Shown in pieces: positions 33,658 through 42,208 of a stretch of DNA of 64,000 bases. Numbering within the stretch: the first letter of the stretch is position 1; every line of letters starts with the position of its first letter. A model generated the notes under the pieces. The model had not been told where the DNA came from. It did no database searches and saw only the letters and a program-made list of their open reading frames with translations. Source of the stretch: Actinomadura sp. DC4 (GTDB lineage: Bacteria > Actinomycetota > Actinomycetes > Streptosporangiales > Streptosporangiaceae); the NCBI RefSeq assembly GCF_030406325.1, contig NZ_JAUEQY010000026.1:1-64000 (forward strand), given 5' to 3'. Both the position numbers and the translations under genes were made by a program.

Positions 33658-34278
33658 TCAGCCGGGCCCTCGCGTCTCCATCCCGCCCAGTAGGAGGGCG
33701 AGCCCGCCGCGGAACTCCCGGTCGGCGTCGACCCCCGCCGCGTACCGCGCGGTCTCGGCCATGAACGGGAACTCCGGCAACCCGGCGATGACCGTCGTGC
33801 CCCGGCCCGAGAGCGGCCCGAGGTGTTCGAGCTGGATCGCGCCGATGACGTACGCGAGCAGGCCGCGCAGCGCGATGACCCGCCGCTCGCCCTCGATGCC
33901 CGCCCCGGTGAGGACGCCGAGCACGGTCTCGGACCAGCGCAGCACGCCGGGCGACCCCTGCCGGTGCGTGAGCGTCAGCGGCACGATCTCCGGATGCGCG
34001 CCCACGGTGTCGCGCAGCCGCAGGACCAGGACCTCCACCCGCTCGCGCCACGGCAGCTCCGGGGCCGGCGGCGTGGTGTCGACGGCGCCGAGGACGCGTT
34101 CGACGACGAGCCGCTCGAGTTCCTCGCGGTCGGCGACGTACCGGTAGAGCGCCATCGTGCTCACGCCGAGCTCGCCGGCGACGGCACGCATCGTCAGCCC
34201 GGTGAGCGCGTCCCGGTCGATGACGGCGAGCGCGGCCGAGGCGATCTGAGCGTGGGTGAGCGAGCGTGGACGTGGCAT
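33658..34278 (-). CDS. TetR family transcriptional regulator
   Basis: A 206-aa regulator. The N-terminal helix-turn-helix reads IASAALAVIDRDALTGLTMR then GVSTMALYRYVADREEL; the C-terminal part resembles the TetR_C domain of Tet-type repressors (GLLAYVIGAIQLEHL). It diverges from the peroxiredoxin-methyltransferase operon and probably binds the 22-bp palindrome between them, repressing both sides. Confidence 0.9.
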   Translation of the reverse strand: MPRPRSLTHAQIASAALAVIDRDALTGLTMRAVAGELGVSTMALYRYVADREELERLVVERVLGAVDTTPPAPELPWRERVEVLVLRLRDTVGAHPEIVPLTLTHRQGSPGVLRWSETVLGVLTGAGIEGERRVIALRGLLAYVIGAIQLEHLGPLSGRGTTVIAGLPEFPFMAETARYAAGVDADREFRGGLALLLGGMETRGPG

Positions 34279-34283
34279 GGCCG

Positions 34284-34321
34284 TTGACAGCGTACGCAAT
34301 ACGCCTACGATCGTAGGCGTA
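34284..34321 (+). promoter_or_regulatory. Promoter with 22-bp perfect palindromic TetR operator
   Basis: TTGACA (34284-34289) and TACGAT (34306-34311), spaced 16, form the promoter of the peroxiredoxin gene. A perfect palindrome covers 34300-34321 (left half TACGCCTACGA) and so hides the -10 element when bound. Confidence 0.7.
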
Positions 34322-34349
34322 CGCCGTACACCTAAACGTGGAGGCCTGC

Positions 34350-34910
34350 ATGAGCGCGGACCAGGTGCGTCCCGGCACCGTCATCCCGGCACGAGAACTC
34401 TCCACGGTCCCCGGCGGGACGGTGCCCGTTCCCGATCCCGGGCGGCTGACCCACCTGCAGCTGAGGAGGTTCGCGGGCTGCCCGGTCTGCAACCTGCACC
34501 TGCGGTCGGTGGTACGGCGGCACGAGGAGATCGAGGCGGCCGGCGTCCGCGAGGTCGTGGTCTTCCACTCCCCCGCCGAGGAACTGGCCGAGTACACCGA
34601 CGGCCTTCCGTTCGCCGTGGTCGCCGATCCGGGCAAGCGGCTGTACGCCGAGTTCGGCGTGGAGTCGTCGGCCCGCGCGCTGCTCGACCCGCGCGCCTGG
34701 ATCCCGATCGTCCGTGGCTCGTGGCGGGTCGTACGCGGGCGGGTACGCGGCCCGGCGCTCCATCAGGAGCGCGGCCGGCTGGGCCTCCCCGCCGACCTGC
34801 TCATCGCCGGGGACGGCCGGGTCGTCGCCGCCAAGTACGGCACGCACGCCTACGACCAGTGGTCGGTCGACGAGCTGCTGGCCCAGGCCGACGCGATGGC
34901 GCTCCGATGA
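34350..34910 (+). CDS. Peroxiredoxin-like thiol protein (AhpC/TSA fold)
   Basis: A 186-aa protein of the peroxiredoxin-like family with Cys44 and Cys47 in FAGCPVCNLHL, in the place of the peroxidatic site, then VREVVVFHSPAEEL and PFAVVADPGKRLYAEFGV. It probably reduces peroxides or exchanges disulfides in the cytoplasm. The ATG at 34350 has GGAGG five bases upstream. Its end overlaps the methyltransferase start (ATGA). Confidence 0.83.
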   Translation: MSADQVRPGTVIPARELSTVPGGTVPVPDPGRLTHLQLRRFAGCPVCNLHLRSVVRRHEEIEAAGVREVVVFHSPAEELAEYTDGLPFAVVADPGKRLYAEFGVESSARALLDPRAWIPIVRGSWRVVRGRVRGPALHQERGRLGLPADLLIAGDGRVVAAKYGTHAYDQWSVDELLAQADAMALR

Positions 34911-35644
34911 TCGACCGGGCCGCGGACGCCGAGCGGTACGAGGTGGTGTGCGGCGGTTTCGACGCGCCGCTGTTCGCCGCCGCCGCGATCGGCGAGCGGG
35001 ATCGCGTGCTGGACATCGGCTGCGGGTACGGCGGCACGACGCGGTCGGCGGCCCGCCGGGCGCACCAGGGTCACGCGGTCGGCAACGACCTCGCGGCGCC
35101 CGTCCTGGAGCAGGCGCGGTCGCTGGCGGCCGACGAGGCGATCGGGAACGTGACGTTCGAGACCGGCGACGCGCAGACGTACCCGTTCGAAGCGGGCGGC
35201 TTCGACGTGGTCATCAGCCGGTTCGGGATGATGTTCTTCGCCGACCCCGTGGCCGCGTTCGCCAACGTCGGCACGGCCCTGCGGCCGGGCGGGCGGCTGG
35301 TCTTCGCCACGGTCGGCCCGCCGGAGGGCAACGACCTTCCTCGTCTGCTCGCGACGGCGATGGGCGGCGAGCCCGCCGCGGCCGTGCACTCGCTCGCGGA
35401 CCCGGCCCACGTCGAGGACGTGGTCACCGGGGCGGGTTTCCGCGACCTCGCGCTCGCCCCGGCCGAGACGACCATCGCGCTCGGCGCGGACGCCGCCGAG
35501 GCCGCGGCGTTCATCCTCGCCTGGGGCGCCCTCTCGCCGGGCGACCTGGGTGCGGCCCTCACCGAGGCGGCACGACCGTACGAGACCTCCGAGGGCGTGC
35601 ACCTGCGCAGCACCGCGTGGCTGGTGAGCGCCGTACGTCCCTAA
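34907..35644 (+). CDS. SAM-dependent methyltransferase (class I)
   Basis: A 245-aa protein with motif I VLDIGCGYGGTT, an acidic region near VGNDLAAPVL, motif II FDVVISRFGMMFF and LRPGGRLVFATV. It resembles type-11/UbiE-like small-molecule methyltransferases; the substrate is unknown. It is coupled to the peroxiredoxin gene, in an operon likely controlled by the TetR gene at 33658. Confidence 0.88.
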   Translation: MIDRAADAERYEVVCGGFDAPLFAAAAIGERDRVLDIGCGYGGTTRSAARRAHQGHAVGNDLAAPVLEQARSLAADEAIGNVTFETGDAQTYPFEAGGFDVVISRFGMMFFADPVAAFANVGTALRPGGRLVFATVGPPEGNDLPRLLATAMGGEPAAAVHSLADPAHVEDVVTGAGFRDLALAPAETTIALGADAAEAAAFILAWGALSPGDLGAALTEAARPYETSEGVHLRSTAWLVSAVRP

Positions 35645-35657
35645 GGCCTGTCTCGCC

Positions 35658-35717
35658 TCAAGGGCGCAGTCCGTCCAGCATGATCTCCACGGCCCGGCGC
35701 ACGGCCTCGCGGTTCGA
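35658..35717 (-). pseudogene. Remnant: C-terminal end of a TetR-type regulator
   Basis: The minus strand ends with NREAVRRAVEIMLDGLRP and a stop, the typical tail of a TetR_C domain. Upstream the similarity stops abruptly at about 35717, where a monooxygenase tail begins on the other strand. Confidence 0.45.
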
Positions 35718-35719
35718 CT

Positions 35720-35948
35720 GCTGGGGCGGCGGTCGCGCTCCTCGGCGACGCCGCCCTGGCCGGCGAGCTGGCCGCCGGCGGCGACGCCCTCCGGCGGTAC
35801 GAGACGGGACACCGTCGGCTCGTCGACCCCCCGGCGGCGCAACGTCAGGTCCGCCGCCGCCCTGATCGTTCCGGCGAGCCGCCGCGGGATCGCCGTCCGT
35901 AACCTGGCGACTCGGCTGGCACCTCTGGTCGCGGCGGTCCGTCGCTGA
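35720..35948 (+). pseudogene. Remnant: C-terminal end of an FAD-dependent monooxygenase, deleted and frameshifted
   Basis: The plus strand from about 35723 reads GAAVALLGDAALAGELAAGG, then LRRYETGHRRLVDP. This is the FAD-binding GD motif and following helices of PHBH-type monooxygenases, with the segment between GDAA and LAGELA missing. In the C6 run at 35826-35831 the frame shifts; deleting one C restores RRNVRSAAALIVPASRRG and IAVRNLATRL to the stop at 35948. There is no start or N-terminal domain. Confidence 0.55.
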
Positions 35949-36033
35949 GACCCTTTCCGGCCGCCGTGTTCCCAACGCCGGCGGACATGCGATGTCATGT
36001 GCGTACCTTCCTCATGATCCGGACGGAGAACGC

Positions 36034-36501
36034 ATGGCACTGGCCAAGGAGACGATGACCGACGAGCAGCGAAAGTCGGTCGCCCTCGAATACCTGAAGG
36101 CGTTCGACAACGGCGGAGTCACCTCGACCGGAGACGGCATCCTCGACCTTTTCGCCGACGACGCCCAGGTGTACTTCCCCAAGTGGGGCCTTGCCACGGG
36201 AAAGGACGACATCGGCCGTCTCTTCACCGACGTCGGCACCACGATCAAGCAGATCGAGCACCATTACTCGCACTTCAACTGGGTCTTCTCGGGCGGCGAC
36301 GTCGTCGTGTGCGAGGGCACCAGCCACGGAGAGCACCGCGACGGCCCGTGGCGCGCCGGCGTACCGGAGTGGGCCGCGGGCCGCTGGTGCGACGTGTTCG
36401 AGATCCGCGACTGGAAGATCCAGCGCGTCTTCATCTATCTCGACCCCGACTACGCGAGCAAGGACACGGAACGCTATCCGTGGCTGGCGCCTGAGTCCTA
36501 G
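36034..36501 (+). CDS. SnoaL-like / NTF2-fold protein
   Basis: A 155-aa protein of the SnoaL-like polyketide cyclase fold: VALEYLKAFDNGG, LDLFADDAQVYFPKWG, GDVVVCEGTSHG, WCDVFEIRDWKIQRVFIYLDPDY. Family members are isomerases, cyclases or ligand-binding proteins; the function here is not known. GGAGAA precedes the ATG. Its stop overlaps the convergent FG-GAP gene by 4 bp. Confidence 0.82.
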   Translation: MALAKETMTDEQRKSVALEYLKAFDNGGVTSTGDGILDLFADDAQVYFPKWGLATGKDDIGRLFTDVGTTIKQIEHHYSHFNWVFSGGDVVVCEGTSHGEHRDGPWRAGVPEWAAGRWCDVFEIRDWKIQRVFIYLDPDYASKDTERYPWLAPES

Positions 36502-37781
36502 CCCTCTCTGCTGAGGGCGGTGCCGGACAGGGTGTACGGGGTGGCGTCGCGGCCGTCCAGCGCCCACAGCTCGACCTGGCCGGCGGCGTTGACGTCGCCG
36601 GAGACGAGCGTGGGCACGGCGGTCGCGGCCCACGGGACGTCGATCTCGGTCCAGGTGCCGGGGGTGCCGATCGGCGTCGCGGCGCTCTGCGCCGGGTTGA
36701 CGGACTCCCAGACCTGGCCGGTGGTCCTCTTCAGCGCGAAGAGCACGGCCTGCCCGCCGGGCTGGGCGGTGACGAGCGCGAAGTCCTTCCAGTCCCCGTC
36801 ACCGTCGGGAGACTCGCCGGGCCCCGCGAGGGTCTGGGTGTAGCCGTAGCCGCCGACACCGCATCCCCCGCACGTGGTGTAGAGGTCGAGCTGGTAGTCG
36901 TTGTCCTCGTCCCCGGTGATGCCGATCAGGTCGGCGATGCCCGTACCGGCGAGGCTCGCGTCCCCGGCGGCGACCAGCTGCGCGGGGACGTCCCCGTCGC
37001 CGTTGAGCGAGTAGTCGGTGAACTGGTCCTCGGGCACGTTCTTCTGACCATCGATCTCGAGCGGAAGCGCGTCGCCGTTACCGGACGACAGGCTGCCCCG
37101 CCCGGGGACGCTTCCATCGGGGTAGTAGGCGAGGACGTCCTGGACGTGGTCTCCGGTGAAGTCGCCGTGGAGCACCTGAGCCCCGGTCCAATCCTCCGGT
37201 CCGCCGTTCTGCCCCGTACCGACAGTGCCGATGTTCGCGGGAGTGCCCAGTCCTCCCGCTCCGTCACCGCGGGCGAGCCAGAGGCCGGGATCGGCGTCCG
37301 TACCGGCGAACAGCAGGTCCGCGTGGCCGTCACCGTCGATGTCCCCGTCGGCGTACGGAGTGGCGGGTTCGCCGACGATGAACTCCGCCGAGGCCGGCTC
37401 GCCGGAGTTCCCGGCGGCCGAGTAGCCGTACACGGTCAGGGTGTTGAAATCCAGATGGTGCAGTGGGATCTGGACGGTCTGCACGCCGCCGGTCGCGGGC
37501 ACGCTCTGCGGCGCACCGGAGTTGACCTGGTAGGTGTACCGGGCGGGGAACGTCCCGGCGCACGCGGCCGGGGGCGACTCCAGCGCTCCCGCGCACGGGG
37601 CGAGGGTGAGCGTCGCGCGCCCCCCGAGCGGCCCGGCCTCGGCCGCGATCGCGACACCCGGCGGGGACACCTCGTTCGGGGTCGCCGAGGCTGTTCCGGT
37701 GAGGCCGAGGACGCAGGCGGTGGCGATCGCCACCGGTGTGATCGTTCGGCGGCGTCTGGTTTTTCCGGTCGGTGTGACCAC
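36498..37781 (-). CDS. Secreted FG-GAP/VCBS repeat protein
   Basis: A 427-aa protein with a signal peptide ending near residue 34 (TGTASA). An Ig-like beta domain (residues 40-140) precedes a beta-propeller of FG-GAP repeats: YADGDIDGDGHADLLFAG, LHGDFTGDHVQDVLAYY and SGDVNAAGQVELWALDG, whose D-x-D-x-D-G loops bind calcium. It is probably an extracellular binding protein; the ligand is unknown. GTG 37781 is chosen because it is the first start before the signal peptide, with GGGAAG upstream. Confidence 0.85.
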   Translation of the reverse strand: MVTPTGKTRRRRTITPVAIATACVLGLTGTASATPNEVSPPGVAIAAEAGPLGGRATLTLAPCAGALESPPAACAGTFPARYTYQVNSGAPQSVPATGGVQTVQIPLHHLDFNTLTVYGYSAAGNSGEPASAEFIVGEPATPYADGDIDGDGHADLLFAGTDADPGLWLARGDGAGGLGTPANIGTVGTGQNGGPEDWTGAQVLHGDFTGDHVQDVLAYYPDGSVPGRGSLSSGNGDALPLEIDGQKNVPEDQFTDYSLNGDGDVPAQLVAAGDASLAGTGIADLIGITGDEDNDYQLDLYTTCGGCGVGGYGYTQTLAGPGESPDGDGDWKDFALVTAQPGGQAVLFALKRTTGQVWESVNPAQSAATPIGTPGTWTEIDVPWAATAVPTLVSGDVNAAGQVELWALDGRDATPYTLSGTALSREG

Positions 37782-38134
37782 GAAGGCGCTTCCCTTTCCT
37801 GACGGCGAGACGCGAGGATGCGCGTGGGTTGGTGGTGATCGGGGACCGCCATCCAGGACACGGCGCAGGCGAATCACACGGTCTCCCGTGACCGGCGTCA
37901 AGATGACGCGGATCGTCCCCTTTAGGGCTCGATGTCGATATCGCTGGTCACCGGAGAGATCATGAGCGTGGGCAAAGTTTCCTTTACTCGCGGAGCGCCG
38001 CCGCAGCGGCCGTGACGCGACAAAACGGGGTATCTCCCCTCGGAGCTGCGCTAAGTTCTCCAGCAGTCAAGATCGGCTGGCGGGCGCGGGGCTCCTTCGC
38101 ACACGAGCGCGATCGCTGTGCAAGGAGTGTGGTC
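37782..38134. other. 353-bp divergent intergenic region
   Basis: No gene is seen. It separates the divergent FG-GAP and GH25 lipoprotein genes. I looked for a c-di-AMP (ydaO) riboswitch, which often precedes cell-wall hydrolase genes in actinomycetes, but did not find its conserved blocks. No convincing -35/-10 pair was found. Confidence 0.5.
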
Positions 38135-38932
38135 GTGCGGATCCGCGTTGTCCTTCTCGTCGCCGCTGGAGCCTGTGGTGTGCTGACCGCCTGCTCGTCG
38201 GCGGATCCCGGCGTCCCCGCCGACCACGGCTCGCAGCCGCTGACGCAGCCCGAGGACGCGACCGTACGGTCCGCGGCCACGACCGCGGGGCTCGTTCCCG
38301 GCATCGATATCAGCGCCTACCAGCCGCACGTCAACTGGACCACCGTCAAGACGAGCGGCGCCAAGTTCGCCTACATCAAGGCGACCGAGGGCAAGACGTA
38401 CACGAGCTCCACCTTCGCCTCGCAGTACGCGGGCGCGCTCAACGCGGGGCTGGCGCACGGCGCCTACCACTTCGCCACGCCCAACACCTCCAGCGGTGTC
38501 AGCCAGGCCGACTACTTCGTCGCGCACGGCGGGGGCGGCAAGGCCGACGGCCACACGCTGCCGGGCGTGCTCGACATCGAGAAGAACCCCTACGGCAAGG
38601 ACCAGTGCTACGGCCTGACCCACGCCAAGATGAACGCCTGGATCACCGACTTCCTGCACGAGTACCGCGCCCGTACGGGCCGGCACGCGGTCATCAACAC
38701 CTTCCGCGACTGGTGGATCAGTTGCACCGGCAACGCGGGCGCCAAGGCCGGAAGCGTCTTCGGCGCGACGTACCCGCTGTGGGTCAACGACCACAAGGCC
38801 TCCGCCGGAAGCGTCCCGGTCCCGGCGGCGTGGAAGTCCTACACGGTCTGGCAGTGGACCGACAAGGGCACGTACGGCGACGAGGACTACGTCAAGTCCT
38901 CCACCGTCTACAAGAGCCTTCTCGCCAAGTAG
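38135..38932 (+). CDS. GH25 lysozyme, lipoprotein
   Basis: A 265-aa protein with GTG start and AAGGAG seven bases upstream. A lipobox LTACSS follows a short hydrophobic helix, so it should be lipid-anchored on the outer face of the membrane. The GH25 domain is marked by GIDISAYQPHVNW, AKFAYIKATEG, GAYHFA and VLDIEKNP (catalytic Asp-x-Glu). It is a paralogue of the freely secreted enzyme at 26322; anchoring suggests remodelling of the cell's own wall. Confidence 0.92.
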   Translation: MRIRVVLLVAAGACGVLTACSSADPGVPADHGSQPLTQPEDATVRSAATTAGLVPGIDISAYQPHVNWTTVKTSGAKFAYIKATEGKTYTSSTFASQYAGALNAGLAHGAYHFATPNTSSGVSQADYFVAHGGGGKADGHTLPGVLDIEKNPYGKDQCYGLTHAKMNAWITDFLHEYRARTGRHAVINTFRDWWISCTGNAGAKAGSVFGATYPLWVNDHKASAGSVPVPAAWKSYTVWQWTDKGTYGDEDYVKSSTVYKSLLAK

Positions 38933-38939
38933 CCGGCGC

Positions 38940-40103
38940 TCAGGGGCGCCGCACGTTCCCGGTGATGAGGGCGGCCACGCCGAGGAGCACGGCGACCGCC
39001 GTCAGCCCGCGCAGCACGGTGAACCGCTGGCCGAGGAAGCCGATGAGCGGCGGCCCGCCGAGGAAGGCGCAGTAGCCCACCGAGGCGATCACGCTGACGC
39101 GCGACGCGGCTCTCGCCGGGTCGTCGGCCCCCGCGCTCATCCCGACCGGGAAGCCGAGCGAGATGCCGCCGCCCCACAGCACGGCCCCGGCGAACGCGAC
39201 CGGCGCGGACGGGCCGAACACGAAGAGGATCAGGCCGACGAGGGCCAGGATCGACAGGACCCGGATCACGGCGACGCGCCCGTACCGGTCGAGCAGGGCG
39301 GGCCCGAACCACCGGCCGGTCGTCATCGCGGCGAGGAAGACCGCGAATCCCAGCGTGCCGATCGTGGCGGGGGCGCCGTACCCGTCGATGAGGGCCACGC
39401 TGATCCAGTCGTTGCCCGTTCCCTCCGCGAAGGCGAACGCGAGGACGAACACGCCGATCAGCAGCGTACGGGGCTCGAACCAGGCGCCGCCCGCCCCGGT
39501 GTCGCCGTCCGTGGACCCGTCGGGGACGAACCACCGGACCGCGACGGGCACCGCCACCGCCACGATGGCGGCCACCGCGAGCAGGTGCGCGGTGACGGGT
39601 ACGCGCAGCGCGACCATCGCCGCGCCGATCAGCGCGCCGGCGACCGTGCCCACGCTGAAACCGGCGTGAAACCGGGACATGATCGAACGGCCGAGGTGCT
39701 GCTCGACGTGCGCGCCCTGGACGTTCATCGCCACGTCCCACGCTCCGTTGCCCAGACCGGCGAGGAACAGTCCGACGACGACCGGCACGACGCCGTAGAG
39801 GTAACCGAGGGCCGCGACGGCCATCCCGGCCGCGAGGACCACCGACATCACGGTCACGGTCCGTTGCGATCCGAGGCGGTTCAGCAACGGGCCCGACATC
39901 GGCAGCGCGATCACCGAGCCGGCCGCGATGCCGAGCAGTACGAGCCCGAGCTCCGAGGGCTGGAGATGCAGCCGGTCGCGTACCTGAGGGATGCGTGACG
40001 CCCAGCTCGCGAACGCGAACCCCGAACCGATGAAGGCGACGTACGTGGCACGGCCGGCGGCCCTGACCTGGACGGATGAGGGGACGGGGTCGGAAAGGAT
40101 CAC
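38940..40103 (-). CDS. MFS transporter, YbjJ-like
   Basis: A 387-aa membrane protein of about 12 helices, with FIGSGFAFASWASRIPQVRD in the first helix/loop and LSRFHAGFSVGT-like sequence (SRFHAGFSVGTVAGALIG) in the fifth, as in the YbjJ/fucose-permease-like group. The substrate is unknown. GTG start with GAGG upstream. It is convergent with the GH25 lipoprotein gene (8 bp between stops). Confidence 0.87.
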   Translation of the reverse strand: MILSDPVPSSVQVRAAGRATYVAFIGSGFAFASWASRIPQVRDRLHLQPSELGLVLLGIAAGSVIALPMSGPLLNRLGSQRTVTVMSVVLAAGMAVAALGYLYGVVPVVVGLFLAGLGNGAWDVAMNVQGAHVEQHLGRSIMSRFHAGFSVGTVAGALIGAAMVALRVPVTAHLLAVAAIVAVAVPVAVRWFVPDGSTDGDTGAGGAWFEPRTLLIGVFVLAFAFAEGTGNDWISVALIDGYGAPATIGTLGFAVFLAAMTTGRWFGPALLDRYGRVAVIRVLSILALVGLILFVFGPSAPVAFAGAVLWGGGISLGFPVGMSAGADDPARAASRVSVIASVGYCAFLGGPPLIGFLGQRFTVLRGLTAVAVLLGVAALITGNVRRP

Positions 40104-40266
40104 GGAACGACCTCGGGGAAGGGGGGTGAGCGTCCAGGCTATCCCGGGCGCCGGGCGCGTCCCGCGGCCGAGACGGCACGCCCGTCGTACGGCCACGACC
40201 CACGGTGAGATGCTTGACGGAGCGTGACGGAAACACCGCCACCCATGTGCGGAAGGTCACCTTGTC

Positions 40267-41277
40267 ATGGGCATCGCCTCTCTCCTGCCCGGCCGGCTCG
40301 GCTTCGGTACCGCGCCGCTCGGCAACATGTTCCGCGCCGTCCCCGACGAGGAGGCAGCCGCCACCGTCGAGGCCGCCTGGGACGCGGGCGTCCGCTACTT
40401 CGACACCGCGCCTCTCTACGGCGCGGGCCTGGCGGAGATCCGGCTCGGCCGGGCGCTGGCCGCGCATCCGCGGGACGAGTTCGTCCTGAGCACCAAGGTC
40501 GGCCGGGTCATCCTCGACGAGACCGAGGACCCCGCGGCCCGCGATCTCGGCGAGAAGGGCGGGCTGTTCGAGCACGGGCGGCCGAACAAGATCGTCAATG
40601 ACTACTCCAAGACCGCCACTCTCCGCTCGCTGGACGACAGCCTCAAGCGGCTCGGCATGGACCGCGTCGACATCGTGTGGGTGCACGACCCGGCCCAGGA
40701 CTTCTGGCGCGACGAGTGGCTGGCCGCGTACGAGTCGGCCCGCACCGGTGCCTTCCGCGTCCTGCAGGAGCTCCGTCAGGAGGGCGTCATCAAGGCCTGG
40801 GGCGTGGGCGTCAACCGGATCGAGCCGCTGGAGCTGACGCTGGACCTGGAGGAGCCGCAGCCGGACGCCTTCCTGCCGGCCGGCCGCTACACCCTCCTCG
40901 ATCACGAACACGCCCTGCGGCGCCTCTTCCCGGCGGCGGCCGAACAGGGCGTCGACATCGTGATCGGCGGACCGTACAACTCCGGCGTCCTCGTCGGCGG
41001 GGACCACTATGAATACCAGCAGGCGCCCGCCTCCATCCGCGCGAAGGCGGGGCGCATCACGGCCGTCTGCGAGCGGTACGGCGTCGGCGTGAAGGCGGCC
41101 GCCCTGCAGTTCTCCCTCGCCCACCCCGTCAGCCGCGCGGCCGTCCCCGGCGCCACGCGGCCCCGCCACGCGATCGAGGACTCCGCCGCGCTCGGCGAGG
41201 ACGTCCCGCCGGCGTTCTGGGCGGCCCTGCGCGAGGAGAAGCTGATCGCCGAGGGCGCGCCCGTACCCCCGGGCTAG
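40267..41277 (+). CDS. Aldo/keto reductase
   Basis: A 336-aa TIM-barrel oxidoreductase with the AKR tetrad: Asp and Tyr in RYFDTAPLYG, Lys in STKVGR, His in VWVHDP; the C-terminal NADP site is near VPGATRPRHA. It resembles D-threo-aldose 1-dehydrogenase and pyridoxal dehydrogenase members, which oxidise sugars such as L-fucose. The neighbouring divergent MFS transporter of fucose-permease-like type fits a sugar role, but that is inference. Its stop overlaps the convergent hydrolase stop. Confidence 0.9.
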   Translation: MGIASLLPGRLGFGTAPLGNMFRAVPDEEAAATVEAAWDAGVRYFDTAPLYGAGLAEIRLGRALAAHPRDEFVLSTKVGRVILDETEDPAARDLGEKGGLFEHGRPNKIVNDYSKTATLRSLDDSLKRLGMDRVDIVWVHDPAQDFWRDEWLAAYESARTGAFRVLQELRQEGVIKAWGVGVNRIEPLELTLDLEEPQPDAFLPAGRYTLLDHEHALRRLFPAAAEQGVDIVIGGPYNSGVLVGGDHYEYQQAPASIRAKAGRITAVCERYGVGVKAAALQFSLAHPVSRAAVPGATRPRHAIEDSAALGEDVPPAFWAALREEKLIAEGAPVPPG

Positions 41278-42107
41278 CTCAGGAAAGAGGCGACGGCCGC
41301 CACGAAACGGGCGGGGTCGTCGAGCCACGGATAGTGGCCCGCTCCCGGCTGGAGGACGAACCCGGCGGCAGGGAACAGCCCGGCGTACTCCTTCACGACG
41401 TCCGGAGTCGAGTTCAGGTCGACCTCTCCGGCCAGTACCAGCACCGGCGACCCGAACGCGGCCAGCGCCGCGCGCGTCGCCCCGGGCTCGAAGCCGCCTC
41501 CGTACGCGGCCGCGGCCTCGTCGTTCCGCCGGCCGGCCTGGGCCTTCTGATGGGCCTGGGCCGCCGCGTCCCAGCGGCCGTGGAAGAAGGGCTCGATGGC
41601 GTTCCAGCGATCTTCGGTGGCGTCGCCGGCCACGATCTCCTCCAGCGCCGCGAACGCCTGGGCGAACCAGGGCTCGTCCCGCCGGAGCAGCGCGACCGCG
41701 CGCCGGCCCTCCCCCGTCGCGTCGAGGCCGACCGCCCGGGTGCTCGGCGTGACCAGCGCGAGCCTGCCGACGCGTGCGGGATGCCGCTGCGCGTACAGCG
41801 CCGCGAGGTTCGCGCCGGCGCAGTGCGCGAGCAGGTCCAGCCGGTCGAGGCCGAGGTGCTCGCGCAGCGCCTCGACGTCGCCGACCTGCCGGTCGCACCG
41901 GTAGGAGGCGGCGTCCGCGGGCACGGCCGACTCTCCGGTGCCTCGCAGGTCCAGCATGATCAGCTTCCGCCGCGCCGACAGGCCGCCGAGCGAGCCGAGG
42001 TACGCGGTGTCCTGCGACGGGCCGCCCGGCAGGCAGATCACCGGGGCGCCCTCCCCGATGACGTGGTACGCGAGGCGGGTTCCGTCGTAGGTGGGGAAGG
42101 CGGGCAT
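41274..42107 (-). CDS. Alpha/beta hydrolase with a cysteine nucleophile
   Basis: A 277-aa protein of the proline-iminopeptidase-like group: VICLPGGPSQDTAYL (oxyanion loop), LDLRGTGESAVP, the nucleophile elbow LLAHCAGANLA, the acid GEVDLNSTPD and the His GAGHYPWLDDP. The elbow is normally H-S-x-G; here the nucleophile is Cys96 (codon TGC). The substrate is unknown. The ATG at 42107 is chosen; a TTG at 42143 would add 12 residues. Confidence 0.87.
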   Translation of the reverse strand: MPAFPTYDGTRLAYHVIGEGAPVICLPGGPSQDTAYLGSLGGLSARRKLIMLDLRGTGESAVPADAASYRCDRQVGDVEALREHLGLDRLDLLAHCAGANLAALYAQRHPARVGRLALVTPSTRAVGLDATGEGRRAVALLRRDEPWFAQAFAALEEIVAGDATEDRWNAIEPFFHGRWDAAAQAHQKAQAGRRNDEAAAAYGGGFEPGATRAALAAFGSPVLVLAGEVDLNSTPDVVKEYAGLFPAAGFVLQPGAGHYPWLDDPARFVAAVASFLS

Positions 42108-42208
42108 GGCGCGGATGATGTCAGGGGTCTTCCGGCCGGGCAACCGGTTATCCGGCGGGCCGTTTTAATGGGTGGCCCGGCCGCCGCCGCCGCGATTACC
42201 TTGCGCTC

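Noticed and set aside
37900-38134. ydaO-type c-di-AMP riboswitch before the GH25 lipoprotein
   Set aside because: A riboswitch is plausible for cell-wall hydrolases, but the conserved blocks were not found.
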